A stretch of DNA of 64,000 nucleotides from Phosphoribacter sp044220725 (GTDB lineage Bacteria > Actinomycetota > Actinomycetes > Actinomycetales > Dermatophilaceae), in the NCBI GenBank assembly GCA_044220725.1, contig JBGAQN010000007.1:9823-73822 (forward strand), read 5' to 3'. The notes beneath the pieces are model-generated. The model was not told the origin of the DNA and searched no databases. It saw only the letters and a list, made by a program, of their open reading frames with translations. This document shows, piece by piece, positions 37,524 through 46,328 of the stretch. Within the stretch, counting starts at the first letter, position 1. Each line of letters begins with the position of its first letter. The position numbers were made by a program, and so were the translations under genes.

Positions 37524-38887
37524 CGCCGGTAAACCGTCCAGCGTTCCGAGGCCGATCCAGCGTCCATGGGGATGAACCCTCGAAGGTGCAGCTCGTCGGC
37601 CTGGGGGCTGGACCGAGTCACGATAACCACGCCCACCATGGTGGGGATCCGATCGACCCACCCGGGAGCGCCCGACAGGAACGCGAGATAGGCACTCTGA
37701 TCTGCGGGTGTAAAGGCATCGATGGGATCGCTGACCCAGACGGTGACGCCGCACACGGCCAGCGCTTCGACCAACGGCGCGGGAGCCAGCACGATCTGGG
37801 CGGTCGCGACGTCGGCCAAAAGCGGCGGGTCGGCCAGGTCCAGCGTCGCGATGGGCCGCGTGCGTGTCCCCGCAGAGACGAGCGCGGCGAGCGCTAGCAC
37901 CGTGGCCACCGCGTTGACGGTATGCCGGGTCGACGCGCGCACCCGGACCGGGAACCGTGCCAAGAGCCGCGACACCCCGCCGGCGGCGGGGCCGACCAGG
38001 AAGAGGAGCAACCACACTCCCATCCGTGCCGTGTGGAGTGTCCCGGCCAGGAGCCCCAACGAGGCGACCAGTTCCCAGCGCCGCAGGCGAGTGACGGCCG
38101 CGGTGCCCAGCCCGCAGACGGCCAGGGCCAGCAGGAGGTGGGACGGGTCCCCGAGGTCGATGGCGGCCCACAACTGGCTGCCGGACCTGGCGGCATCGTT
38201 GGTCAACACCCCCCGGTAGTAGTCGAGCGTCCTCCACCCCGCCGGGTTGACGAACGCGCCACCGACGGTGGCGACCCCCACGCCAAGCGCCGTCCATGGT
38301 TGGCTCGGCAGCCGCCGGGCCACGAGGTAAGCCCCCGTGATGGCGATCCCGACGAGAACCGCACCGTGCAGATTCCCCCAGCAGGCCACCAGGGCCGGCG
38401 CGGTCCAGATCCGTCGACTGGGTTGGTCCGCCTCTCGACGCAGCACCAGGACGAGCAGGGCGAACGGTAGGAGAGAAAGCGTCTGCAACCGGATGACCCC
38501 CCAGGTCGTGGCCGAGCCCAGCATCACCACGCCGATGACGAGCGCCATCGCCCCGTCCGATGCGCCGGACCGCAACCCGTCGGCACTGAGGACCAGCCAG
38601 GCCGCTGCGGTCAGCAGCACCGCCAGGACGACCGGCGCGCTCGCCCCGATCCGCCCGACGATGGCCAGGATGACCTCGGCAAGGACCGGCACGTTGGCCC
38701 ACCCATGGGTCGGGGCCTGCGCGAAGGGAATGCCGTCCGGGACTCGGCCCGCGCTGAGGATGTGTTCGCCCAAGGCCACGAGTCAGAGGTAGTCCGCTCC
38801 GACGACTGCGGTGGCCGCCAGGAGGGTCGAGCACACCGAGATGACCAGGAGTGTGATCGGGCGACTCCCCCAGCCGGTGACGATCAC
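37517..38887 (-). pseudogene. Membrane glycosyltransferase-like gene interrupted by an in-frame TGA
   Basis: From a GTG at 38779 the frame gives 420 residues with about ten membrane helices. The frame continues upstream to a GTG at 38887, interrupted only by TGA at 38785-38783. The upstream part reads MIVTGWGSRPITLLVISVCS... (one helix) and ends GADYL*LVALGEHIL. The paralogue at 44788-46278 reads DTLWHLVLGRRLADTGSFVLP at the same place, so the TGA stands exactly where the paralogue has Trp. A single G-to-A change (TGG to TGA) explains this. Products from the GTG at 38779 would lack helix 1 and the catalytic-looking first loop. A sequencing error or readthrough remains possible. Confidence 0.75.
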
Positions 38888-39041
38888 GCCGGTGACTCTA
38901 GGCGAACCGCGCACCCCGGGGATCAGCCATTCGGGTCAGACGGGTTGGGACGAGTCAGTCGGATTGGGACGAGTCTGGCGGCTCGGACGGGTCGGGCGGG
39001 TCGGGCGGGTCGGACCCCCAGGTGGACGACGCGGGGCGTTG
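38888..39041. repeat. Intergenic G-rich imperfect tandem repeat
   Basis: Between the broken membrane gene and sahH, 38940-39015 contains repeated GGGACGAGTC and GTCGGGCGG units. A 16-base stretch at 38971-38986 (GAGTCTGGCGGCTCGG) is identical to the unit of the minisatellite inside the GT2 gene at 58206 and 58224. No gene is visible here. Confidence 0.7.
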
Positions 39042-40526
39042 TCAGTAGCGGTAGTGGTCGGGCTTGAACGGGCCAGCCACGTCGACACCGAGGTATTCGG
39101 CCTGCTCCTTGGTCAGCTCGGTGAGCTCGACACCGAGAGCCTCCAGGTGCAGACGCGCGACGAGCTCGTCGAGCACCTTAGGCAGGGTGTAGACCTGCAG
39201 CTCGTAGTCGTCGGTCTTGGTGAACAACTCGATCTGAGCGATCGTCTGGTTGCTGAACGAGTTGCTCATGACGAAACTCGGGTGGCCGGTGGCGTTGCCG
39301 AGGTTCATCAGCCGCCCCTCGGACAGGACGATGACCGAGTGCTCGGCGCGCTCACTCCCGTTGTCCCCCACCGAGGCCGGGAAAGTCCACTCGTGCACTT
39401 GCGGCTTGATCTCGGTCTTGACGATGCCGGGGATCCGGGCGAGCCCGGCCATGTCGATCTCGTTGTCGAAGTGGCCGATGTTGGCGACGATCGCCTTGTC
39501 CTTCATCGCGGCCATGTGCTCAGCGGTGACGACGTCGAAACACCCGGTGGCGGTGATGACGATGTCGGCGCGGCCGACGACGTCCTCCAGCCGGGCCACC
39601 TGATAGCCCTCCATGGCGGCCTGCAGCGCACAGATCGGGTCGACCTCGGTGACGATGACCCGGGCCCCCTGGCCGGCGAGCGACTGGGCGCAACCCTTGC
39701 CGACGTCGCCGAACCCACAGACCACGGCGACCTTCCCGCCGATGAGCACGTCGGTCGCCCGGTTGAGCCCGTCGACAAGCGAGTGGCGGCAGCCATACTT
39801 GTTGTCGAACTTGCTCTTGGTCACCGAGTCGTTGACGTTGATGGCCGGGAAGAGCAACTCCCCTGCCTCGGCGAGCTGATAGAGCCGGTGAACGCCTGTC
39901 GTCGTCTCTTCGGTGACCCCCTTGATGCCAGCCGCGATCCGGGTCCACTTGCCCGCGTCGGCCGCCATCGTCTCGCGCACCAGCGCCTTGAAGACGGCGA
40001 ACTCCTCGGAGTCGGCCTCGGTCGTCGGAGGCACCTGGCCGGCCCGCTCCCACTCGCGCCCCTTGTGGACGAGCATTGTTGCGTCGCCGCCGTCGTCGAG
40101 GATCATGTTCGGACCGGTCGCGTGTCCGTCGCCGTCGTGACCCCAGGTGAGGATCTGGTCCGTGCACCACCAGTAGTCCTCAAGCGACTCGCCCTTCCAC
40201 GCGAACACCGGGACCCCCTGCGGGTCCTGCGGCGTCCCGCTCGGGCCGACGACGACCGCGGCGGCCGCCTCGTCCTGGGTGGAGAAGATGTTGCACGAAG
40301 CCCAGCGCACCTGCGCGCCAAGCGCGACGAGGGTCTCGATGAGCACGGCGGTCTGGACGGTCATGTGCAGCGACCCGGCGATCCGGGCGCCGGCCAGCGG
40401 CTGACTGTCGCGGTATTGCGCGCGCAGCGCCATCAGGCCGGGCATCTCGTGCTCGGCCAGGCGCAGTTGGTGACGGCCGGCGGCGGCGAGGTGCAGGTCG
40501 GCGACCTTGAAATCGGTGAAGGACAT
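39042..40526 (-). CDS. sahH: S-adenosylhomocysteine hydrolase
   Basis: 494 residues from the ATG at 40526 (SFTDFKVADLHLAAAG), with AGGGAG upstream. NAD-dependent enzyme that splits S-adenosylhomocysteine into adenosine and homocysteine and so keeps methyltransferases active. Visible features are the substrate-binding segment 'HMTVQTAVLIETL', 'CNIFSTQDEAAAA', the NAD-binding loop CGFGDVGKGCA and the conserved C-terminus FKPDHYRY. It includes the roughly 40-residue insertion usual in actinobacterial and many eukaryotic-type enzymes. Upstream lie an octamer inverted pair and a 19-bp direct repeat. Confidence 0.97.
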   Translation of the reverse strand: MSFTDFKVADLHLAAAGRHQLRLAEHEMPGLMALRAQYRDSQPLAGARIAGSLHMTVQTAVLIETLVALGAQVRWASCNIFSTQDEAAAAVVVGPSGTPQDPQGVPVFAWKGESLEDYWWCTDQILTWGHDGDGHATGPNMILDDGGDATMLVHKGREWERAGQVPPTTEADSEEFAVFKALVRETMAADAGKWTRIAAGIKGVTEETTTGVHRLYQLAEAGELLFPAINVNDSVTKSKFDNKYGCRHSLVDGLNRATDVLIGGKVAVVCGFGDVGKGCAQSLAGQGARVIVTEVDPICALQAAMEGYQVARLEDVVGRADIVITATGCFDVVTAEHMAAMKDKAIVANIGHFDNEIDMAGLARIPGIVKTEIKPQVHEWTFPASVGDNGSERAEHSVIVLSEGRLMNLGNATGHPSFVMSNSFSNQTIAQIELFTKTDDYELQVYTLPKVLDELVARLHLEALGVELTELTKEQAEYLGVDVAGPFKPDHYRY

Positions 40527-40581
40527 GGCAGGGCTCCCTGGGATCTGACGTGGGCTGACCCGGCGTCGCCCTTCAGGGCTT

Positions 40582-40634
40582 CGGTATGCCGTGCGCACCC
40601 GTCCCGGCGGACCGGCACCTGACGCGGCATACCG
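40582..40634. promoter_or_regulatory. Octamer inverted pair upstream of sahH
   Basis: CGGTATGCCG at 40582-40591 and its exact reverse complement at 40625-40634 flank 33 bases, 55-110 bp upstream of the sahH start. It could fold in the sahH leader. I looked for the SAH-riboswitch consensus and did not find it. Confidence 0.55.
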
Positions 40635-40676
40635 CACGCGGGTCCTCCACCCACGCCGGCACTATCCCGTCAGTCT

Positions 40677-40714
40677 ACCCGAGCACACGTGGGCCACCCG
40701 AGCACACATGGGCC
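40677..40714. repeat. 19-bp tandem direct repeat between sahH and the BCCP gene
   Basis: Two adjacent copies, 40677-40695 and 40696-40714, of ACCCGAGCACACGTGGGCC differ at one base (G/A). They lie about 150-190 bp upstream of sahH and 66 bp beyond the end of the BCCP gene. Tandem copies of this size can be regulator sites. The rest of 40527-40779 holds no gene I can support. Confidence 0.65.
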
Positions 40715-40779
40715 ACGCTAGCCGCGCACGTGCGCCCGACCGGCGGTCTCAGCACGCCGCCCGGTCCGGCAACCTTTAG

Positions 40780-41163
40780 CTATTCGAAGTCGACGAGGAT
40801 GTCCCCGCCCTGGACCGGTGAGCCGACCTTGACCGGCACGGACTTCACCCTCCCAGCCACCGGCGCGGTGATCTCGGTTTCCATCTTCATCGCTTCGAGG
40901 ATGATCAGGGTGTCGCCCTCGTTGACGTCCGCACCGGGCTGGACGTTGACCTGCAAGACCGTGCCCGCGATCGGCGCACGCAGCGCGTTTTCGCCGCCGC
41001 CCCCACCGGCCGCCTCACCGGCCGGGGCCGCCGGCCCCGAGCGCGGCATCGATGCCGTGCCGGTGGAGGAGAAGACGAAGCCGCCGAGCGCCGGCTTGGG
41101 CTCGGCCTCGACGTCGACGAGCACGTCGTACTCGACCCCGTCGACGGTCACCTTGAGTCGCAT
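40780..41163 (-). CDS. Biotin carboxyl carrier protein, transcarboxylase 1.3S subunit
   Basis: A 127-residue biotin carrier. The biotinylation motif AMKM places the biotin on Lys93, in the usual position about 35 residues from the C-terminus; 'LRAPIAGTVLQVNV' and 'VKSVPVKVGSPVQGGDIL' form the rest of the lipoyl/biotin barrel. The N-terminal 60 residues resemble the 1.3S subunit (MRLKVTVDGVEYDVLVDVE) and are joined by an Ala/Gly/Pro linker. It carries the carboxyl group between the 12S and 5S subunits of methylmalonyl-CoA carboxyltransferase. AAGGAA precedes the ATG. It is last in the four-gene leftward operon. Confidence 0.93.
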   Translation of the reverse strand: MRLKVTVDGVEYDVLVDVEAEPKPALGGFVFSSTGTASMPRSGPAAPAGEAAGGGGGENALRAPIAGTVLQVNVQPGADVNEGDTLIILEAMKMETEITAPVAGRVKSVPVKVGSPVQGGDILVDFE

Positions 41164-41187
41164 GCGGGTTCCTTGTCAGTTCGCGGG

Positions 41188-41466
41188 TCAGTGAGACCGG
41201 GTGTGGGTGAAGGTGTGGGACGCGTGGATGTTGGAACGTCCCATCCGGGCCCAAGAGTTGGTGTGGCTGTAGTGGATCTGGCGGACCGTCGCCTTCTTGC
41301 CCAGGTATGCCGCCACGGCAGCCGAGATGGCCAGAATCGTGTCGATGGGCACGGGGCCCTGGGGGCCCCGCGCATCGGCAAGCTCCTTCTCCAGCTTGGT
41401 GATCCGTCGCTGCATTTCCTCGACCAAGTCGGCGAGTTTGGCCACGTCGATCGTTGATGTCGTCAT
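41188..41466 (-). CDS. Small transcarboxylase/acyl-CoA carboxylase-associated subunit
   Basis: A 92-residue protein from the ATG at 41466, with AAGGAG upstream. Residues 8-32 (LADLVEEMQRRITKLEKELADARG) form a coiled coil. A hydrophobic helix follows (ILAISAAVAAYLG, 43-55) and then a basic tail with 'ARMGRSNIHASH' and repeated His/Thr. Small proteins with this plan sit between 12S and biotin-carrier genes in several propionate-forming bacteria and resemble OadG-like or epsilon-type stabilising subunits. The functional name is inference from operon position and shape. Confidence 0.7.
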   Translation of the reverse strand: MTTSTIDVAKLADLVEEMQRRITKLEKELADARGPQGPVPIDTILAISAAVAAYLGKKATVRQIHYSHTNSWARMGRSNIHASHTFTHTRSH

Positions 41467-41492
41467 GCCGGTCGCTCCTTCGTCGGGGGCCG

Positions 41493-43046
41493 CTAGAGCG
41501 GCATCAAGCCGTGCTTCTTCGGCGGGCGGACATCTCGCTTGGTCGTCAACGACTCCAGCGCTTGGGCCACGAACCGACGTGTCTCGGCAGGGACGATGAC
41601 GTCGTCGACGAGACCATGCTCGCTGGCCACATAGGGGTTGGCGAAGGTGCCACGGTATTCGTCGATGAGCTCCTGGCGCTTGACCGCCGGGTCCTCGGCC
41701 TGGCTGATCTCCTTGCGGAAGACGATGCCCGCTGCGCCCTCGGCACCCATGACGGCGATCTCGGCCGATGGCCAGGCGAAGACCTTGTCGGCACCGAGAG
41801 CCCGCGCACACATGGCGATGTAGGCGCCACCGAAGGCCTTACGCAGGACGATCGTGACCTTGGGGACCGTGGCGGCCGAGTAGGCGAACAGCACCTTGGC
41901 GCCGTGCCGGATGATCCCGTTGTATTCCTGGTCCACCCCGGGCATGAAGCCAGGTGTGTCGACAAAGGTGACCAGCGGGATGTTGAACGCGTTACAGAAC
42001 CGCACGAAACGGGCGATCTTGTCCGAAGCGTTGATGTCCAAGACGCCGGACAGCTGGTTGGGCTGGTTGGCGATCACTCCCACGGTGCGCCCGACGACCC
42101 GGCCGAACCCGACGACAGCGTTGACGGCCCAGCCGGCGTGGACTTCGAGGAAGTCACCGTCGTCGACCACGCGGGCGATCACGTCGCGCACGTCGTAGGG
42201 CTTGCGGTAGTCGTCGGGGATGACGGTGTCAAGGAATGCGTCGTCATCGACGTTGCCGTCGTGCTCGACCTCTGGCGGGTCCTCGGTGTTGTTCTGCGGG
42301 AGGAAACTCAGCAGCTTTTTGGCGATGAACATCGCCTGCGTGTCGTCTTCGGCAACAAAGTGCACGACGCCGGAGCGGCTGGCGTGAACCGCCGCTCCAC
42401 CGAGGTCCTCGTGGCTGACGGCCTCACCAGTGACCTGCTTGATGACGTCGGGCCCGGTGATGTACATCTGGGCCTGCTTGGTCTGGATGATGAAGTCGGT
42501 CAGGGCCGGAGAGTATGCCGCCGCTCCGGCGCAGGGGCCAGCGAGGATGGAGATCTGCGGGACGACCCCAGAGAGCAAGACGTTGGCAAAGAAGATGTGG
42601 CCGCATCCGTTGAGCGCGTCGACACCCTCCTGCACACGGGCACCGCCCGAGTCATTGATGCACACGAACGGGGATCCGGTCCGCAGGGCCATGTTGGCGG
42701 CCTGGGCGATCTTGTCCGCATGCAACTCACCGATCGTCCCGCCAAGGATGGTGAAGTCCTGGCTCGCGACGTGGACCAGGCGGCCGAGCACCGTGCCCTG
42801 TCCGACCACGACGCCGTCGCTGGGCACGTCCTTGTCGGTCATCCCGAATCGGCTGGCGCGGTGCACGGCATACACCGCGGTTTCTTGGAATGAATGTTCG
42901 TCGAGCAGTTCCTCGATCCGCTCACGGGCGGTGAGTTTGCCCTGCTCGTGTTGCTTAGCGACCCGCTGCTCCCCGCCGGCCGAGGCGAGGGAAGCCCGGC
43001 GCTGGTGCAGCTCTTCGATCTTCTCCTGCATGCTTTGCGCTGCCAC
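41493..43046 (-). CDS. Methylmalonyl-CoA carboxyltransferase 12S subunit
   Basis: 517 residues from the GTG at 43046, chosen because AAAGG lies six bases upstream; the ATG at 43031 has no such site. It belongs to the carboxyltransferase (biotin-dependent, crotonase-fold) family related to PccB and MmdA, which exchanges CO2 between methylmalonyl-CoA and biotin. Oxyanion-hole segments (GGARVQEGVDAL, AGPCAGAAAYSPAL, FGGAYIAMCARALGADKVFAWP) are intact in both halves. Together with the 5S gene upstream it points to transcarboxylase rather than a plain propionyl-CoA carboxylase, since no biotin carboxylase subunit gene is present. Confidence 0.9.
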   Translation of the reverse strand: MAAQSMQEKIEELHQRRASLASAGGEQRVAKQHEQGKLTARERIEELLDEHSFQETAVYAVHRASRFGMTDKDVPSDGVVVGQGTVLGRLVHVASQDFTILGGTIGELHADKIAQAANMALRTGSPFVCINDSGGARVQEGVDALNGCGHIFFANVLLSGVVPQISILAGPCAGAAAYSPALTDFIIQTKQAQMYITGPDVIKQVTGEAVSHEDLGGAAVHASRSGVVHFVAEDDTQAMFIAKKLLSFLPQNNTEDPPEVEHDGNVDDDAFLDTVIPDDYRKPYDVRDVIARVVDDGDFLEVHAGWAVNAVVGFGRVVGRTVGVIANQPNQLSGVLDINASDKIARFVRFCNAFNIPLVTFVDTPGFMPGVDQEYNGIIRHGAKVLFAYSAATVPKVTIVLRKAFGGAYIAMCARALGADKVFAWPSAEIAVMGAEGAAGIVFRKEISQAEDPAVKRQELIDEYRGTFANPYVASEHGLVDDVIVPAETRRFVAQALESLTTKRDVRPPKKHGLMPL

Positions 43047-43056
43047 GGCTGACCTT

Positions 43057-44562
43057 TCAGGACGGCTGGACTTGGACGCTGTGGGGAGCGCCGTTGACGA
43101 TGACCTTGTATCGGATGGGGGTGCGAACCGGCTGGCCGGGCTGAGCTCCCGCCGCCGCGGCGTTCTTCTCGGCCGCGAGGGTCTCGGGGTCTTTCCCGAC
43201 GTTCTTGGGGCCTTCGTGTCGGGTGCCGAAGAACGTGGGTGCCACCTTCGGGAACATCGCGTAGGTAAGGACGTCCTCGTCAGAGCCGTTAAAGCCCTGC
43301 AGGGCGCCAGCCTCTTCGCGGTCCTTCTCCCACTCGGCGGGAAGCAGGTCCGCGGGCCGCACCGTGATGGGGTCCTTCTTGGCCTGCTGGCGGGCGATCT
43401 CGACCACCTCGGGGTTGGGGGTGCCCAAGGTGCTCCCGTAGTAGCCGAGCATGACGTCGGCGAACTCACCGGTGAGGACCTTGTAGCGGCCCATCATGAC
43501 GTTGAAGACGGCCTGGGTGCCGACGATCTGGCTCGACGGCGTGACCAGGGGCGGGTAGCCGGCGTCGGCACGCACCCGCGGGACCTCCTCGAGGACCTCC
43601 TTGATCCGGTGCGCTGCCCCCTGAGCCTTCAGCTGGCTCTCCATGTTGGAGATCATCCCGCCGGGGATCTGGCTCTTGAAGATCTCGGTTTCGACACCGA
43701 CGATGTTCGACGCGAACTCGGCGTACTTGGGCCGGATGCCGGCGAAGTAGTCCTTGATCTTGATGAGCCGGTCCATGTCCAGCTCGGTGTGGAAGCCGGT
43801 GCCCGGGAGCATCTCCACGAGCGACTCGGTCGGGTTGTGACCCGGGCCCAGGCTCATCGAGGAGATCGCCGCGTCGACACAGTCGGCGCCGGCCTCGATT
43901 CCCTTCATCAGCGAGACGAGGGTGACGCCCGTCGTCGCGTGGCAGTGGATGTGGATCCGGACATCCTCACCGAGGTCGTCCTTGATCGCCTTGACGATGT
44001 CGTATGCCGGTTGCGGCTGCAGCAGGGCGGCCATGTCCTTGAGGCACAGAGAGTCACACCCTAGGTCCATGAGGTCACGGGCCATCTGCACGTAGCCCTG
44101 CACGGTGTGCAACTCGCTCACCGTGTAGCAGAGCGTGCCCTGAGCGTGGGCGCCTTCGCGCTTCACCGCGGCAATAGCCCGCTTGACGTTGCGAACGTCA
44201 TTGAGGGCGTCGAAGGTGCGGAACACGTCCATGCCGTTTTCGACGGCCTTGCCGACGAACCGGTCGACCACGTCGTCTTCGTAGTGACGGTAGCCGAGGA
44301 GGTTCTGCCCGCGAAGGAGCATTTGAAGCTTGGAGTTGGGCAGCAACTCGCGGAAGGTCCGCAGCCGCTGCCACGGGTCCTCGTTGAGGAATCGGATGCA
44401 GGCGTCGAACGTCGCACCACCCCAACACTCCACGCTCCAGTACCCCGTTTGGTCGATCTCCTCGCAGATGGGGACCATGTCCTCGATGGCCATGCGAGTG
44501 GCGAACAGGCTCTGGTGGGCATCCCGGAGGGCGAGTTCCGTGATGTCGATCTTCTTGCTCAT
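43057..44562 (-). CDS. Methylmalonyl-CoA carboxyltransferase 5S subunit
   Basis: 501 residues from the ATG at 44562. It is the pyruvate/oxaloacetate half of transcarboxylase and moves the carboxyl group from carboxybiotin to pyruvate. Expected metal and carbamate residues are present: Asp14 (LRDAHQSLFATR), Lys175 (LCLKDMA) and His206/His208 (HIHCHATTG). The C-terminal 60 residues, with 'IRYKVIVNGAPHSVQV', resemble the start of a biotin carrier domain but lack a biotin lysine. First gene of the leftward operon 5S-12S-small-1.3S; 10 bp separate it from the 12S gene. Confidence 0.92.
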   Translation of the reverse strand: MSKKIDITELALRDAHQSLFATRMAIEDMVPICEEIDQTGYWSVECWGGATFDACIRFLNEDPWQRLRTFRELLPNSKLQMLLRGQNLLGYRHYEDDVVDRFVGKAVENGMDVFRTFDALNDVRNVKRAIAAVKREGAHAQGTLCYTVSELHTVQGYVQMARDLMDLGCDSLCLKDMAALLQPQPAYDIVKAIKDDLGEDVRIHIHCHATTGVTLVSLMKGIEAGADCVDAAISSMSLGPGHNPTESLVEMLPGTGFHTELDMDRLIKIKDYFAGIRPKYAEFASNIVGVETEIFKSQIPGGMISNMESQLKAQGAAHRIKEVLEEVPRVRADAGYPPLVTPSSQIVGTQAVFNVMMGRYKVLTGEFADVMLGYYGSTLGTPNPEVVEIARQQAKKDPITVRPADLLPAEWEKDREEAGALQGFNGSDEDVLTYAMFPKVAPTFFGTRHEGPKNVGKDPETLAAEKNAAAAGAQPGQPVRTPIRYKVIVNGAPHSVQVQPS

Positions 44563-44787
44563 CGTGGCAATACCTTCCGACGGCGGCAGGCCCGACGGTG
44601 CCGGACCCAGCGCCAGGTGTGGCGCACGGCATGCCGTCGTGTGCGCCAATCTTCCATAGGAGCCCGGCAGATGCACCGGGACCTCTGGCCCGACATCGCA
44701 AACGACGCGGTTCCAACCGTGGGCACCCATCCAGCCGCAGTCGGGAATCCCCCGGTCTCCGCGTCCTGACTCGGCGATACTGCCCGC

Positions 44788-46278
44788 GTGGACTCCCCTG
44801 CGTCGACACCTCCCGAGCGGACCGATCGACTGCCCATCGGCGCCGTCGCCGGTCCGCTCATCGTCGGCGGCATTGCCCTCGCCCTGGCCCAGACGGCGCT
44901 GCCGATGAGTGACCCGGACACGCTGTGGCATCTGGTCCTTGGACGGAGGCTGGCCGACACCGGGTCGTTTGTCCTGCCCCGTGAGGGCCTGATGAGCCGT
45001 GACTACCTCTACAACCAATGGCTTCCCGAGCTCGTCGCCGCGGGGGTCGAACGGGTCACCGGACTGCCGGGCGTCGCGGTGCTCGCGCACGCGGTCCGGG
45101 CCCTCGCCCTGGGGGGCATCTACTCGCTGGCCAGACGGTATGCCGGCCCGCTGCGCTCGGCTGGCATCACCCTCCTCGTGCTCGTGGCCGGGCTGGGGGC
45201 TTTCACCGCGCGACCCCAACTGGCGGGCCTGGCGTTGCTGGTCGGATCGGTGTACGGGTGGCGGGCCACCGCCCATGACGGGCGGGCGCGCTGGTGGATC
45301 GTCGGGATCGCAGCCGCGTGGGCGGCCTGCCACGGGAGCTGGCTCATCGGTGTCGCTGTCGGCGCAGCGACCGTCGCCGGAATGGCCGTGCGCACCGGGT
45401 CGGTCCGCGGCCTGCGCGGACCGACCCTCGTCGTCGCCGCCTCGGCCTTGATGGGCGCGGCGCTGCCCCCCGGCGTGCGCTGGGGTGAGCAACTGCTGGC
45501 GGTACGGGAGGTCACCTGGTTCGCCGACGAGTGGCGCCCTCCTTCGCTCACTTCGGTTCACCTGCTCGCCTTCCTGCTGCTCGTCCTGCTCAGTGGTCCA
45601 GCCCTGGTGCACAACGGACGCGCGGCCGACGACCTGGGCCGAGCCCGAGCGGGGCTCCCGGGGTTGGTCGGCAGGTCCTGGCGCAACTGCGCCGTCGAAC
45701 TGCTCACCCTCGGGTTGGCCCTGGCGGTCGGGCTGAGCGCCACCCGCGGGTTGGCCATCGCTGCGGTGCTGCTCGTCCCGCTCGCTGCGGACGCTCGCCG
45801 AACGCCGACGAGCGGCAGGGCCGGACCGTGCCCCACACGGCGAGGGGAACGACGGCTGCTCGGCGCCGCGCTGGCCGTCGGCCTCATCGTGGCGCTCGGG
45901 TTGGCCCCTCGTGTCGCCCGCGAGCCGGACCGAGTGCCCACGCACATCTCCGCGGTGTTGGCCGCGCTCCCCCCAGGCACGGTCGTAGCCAACGATCCAG
46001 CGCTGGGTGGTTGGCTGCTGTGGGCCTACCCGCACCTGGTCCCGGTCATCGACACCCGACTCGAGGCCTACGGCTCGGCCCACCTCGCCGCCGTTGTCGC
46101 GGTCTCCACGGCCGACGGCGACTGGTCGAGTCAACTGGACCGTTGGCGGGTCGGCGCAGTGCTGCTCCCGACCACGTCTGCACTGGTCAACGCCCTACGC
46201 GCGGAAGGCGGTTGGCGCGAAGTGGGGCAGGACCGCGGCTACGTTGTGCTCCTACCGTCGAGCAGACCGTCCAACTGA
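44788..46278 (+). CDS. Polytopic membrane protein, glycosyltransferase-like (intact paralogue)
   Basis: A 496-residue protein from a GTG with about ten membrane helices. After helix 1 comes 'SDPDTLWHLVLGRRLADTGSFVLPREGL', a (D)xDxxWHL pattern seen in GT-C-type or 'dolichyl-phosphate-mannose-like' membrane enzymes; a C-terminal extracytoplasmic domain follows (about 390-495, 'GTVVANDPALGGWLLWAYPHLVPVIDTRLEAYG'). It is a paralogue of the interrupted gene at 37517-38887. Substrate unknown. It diverges from the 5S gene across 225 bp and lies 50 bp upstream of the PFOR operon. Confidence 0.75.
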   Translation: MDSPASTPPERTDRLPIGAVAGPLIVGGIALALAQTALPMSDPDTLWHLVLGRRLADTGSFVLPREGLMSRDYLYNQWLPELVAAGVERVTGLPGVAVLAHAVRALALGGIYSLARRYAGPLRSAGITLLVLVAGLGAFTARPQLAGLALLVGSVYGWRATAHDGRARWWIVGIAAAWAACHGSWLIGVAVGAATVAGMAVRTGSVRGLRGPTLVVAASALMGAALPPGVRWGEQLLAVREVTWFADEWRPPSLTSVHLLAFLLLVLLSGPALVHNGRAADDLGRARAGLPGLVGRSWRNCAVELLTLGLALAVGLSATRGLAIAAVLLVPLAADARRTPTSGRAGPCPTRRGERRLLGAALAVGLIVALGLAPRVAREPDRVPTHISAVLAALPPGTVVANDPALGGWLLWAYPHLVPVIDTRLEAYGSAHLAAVVAVSTADGDWSSQLDRWRVGAVLLPTTSALVNALRAEGGWREVGQDRGYVVLLPSSRPSN

Positions 46279-46328
46279 GGACCATTGGTCCCTTGGCGCG
46301 CGAGTGATGCACGGCATACGTTTCAGCC

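Noticed and set aside
36807..38834. 675-residue open frame across two membrane genes
   Set aside because: Arg/Gly/Pro-rich shadow with no helices or motifs; the other frames clearly encode membrane proteins.
38811..40622. 603-residue open frame opposite sahH
   Set aside because: Antisense shadow of a highly conserved gene; no signal of its own.
40527..40779. Possible SAH riboswitch upstream of sahH
   Set aside because: I looked for the conserved core and pairing and did not find them; only the octamer hairpin and a 19-bp repeat are evident.
40780..43046. Ordinary propionyl-CoA or acetyl-CoA carboxylase operon
   Set aside because: No biotin carboxylase gene is present and the upstream gene is a 5S-type subunit, so transcarboxylase fits better.
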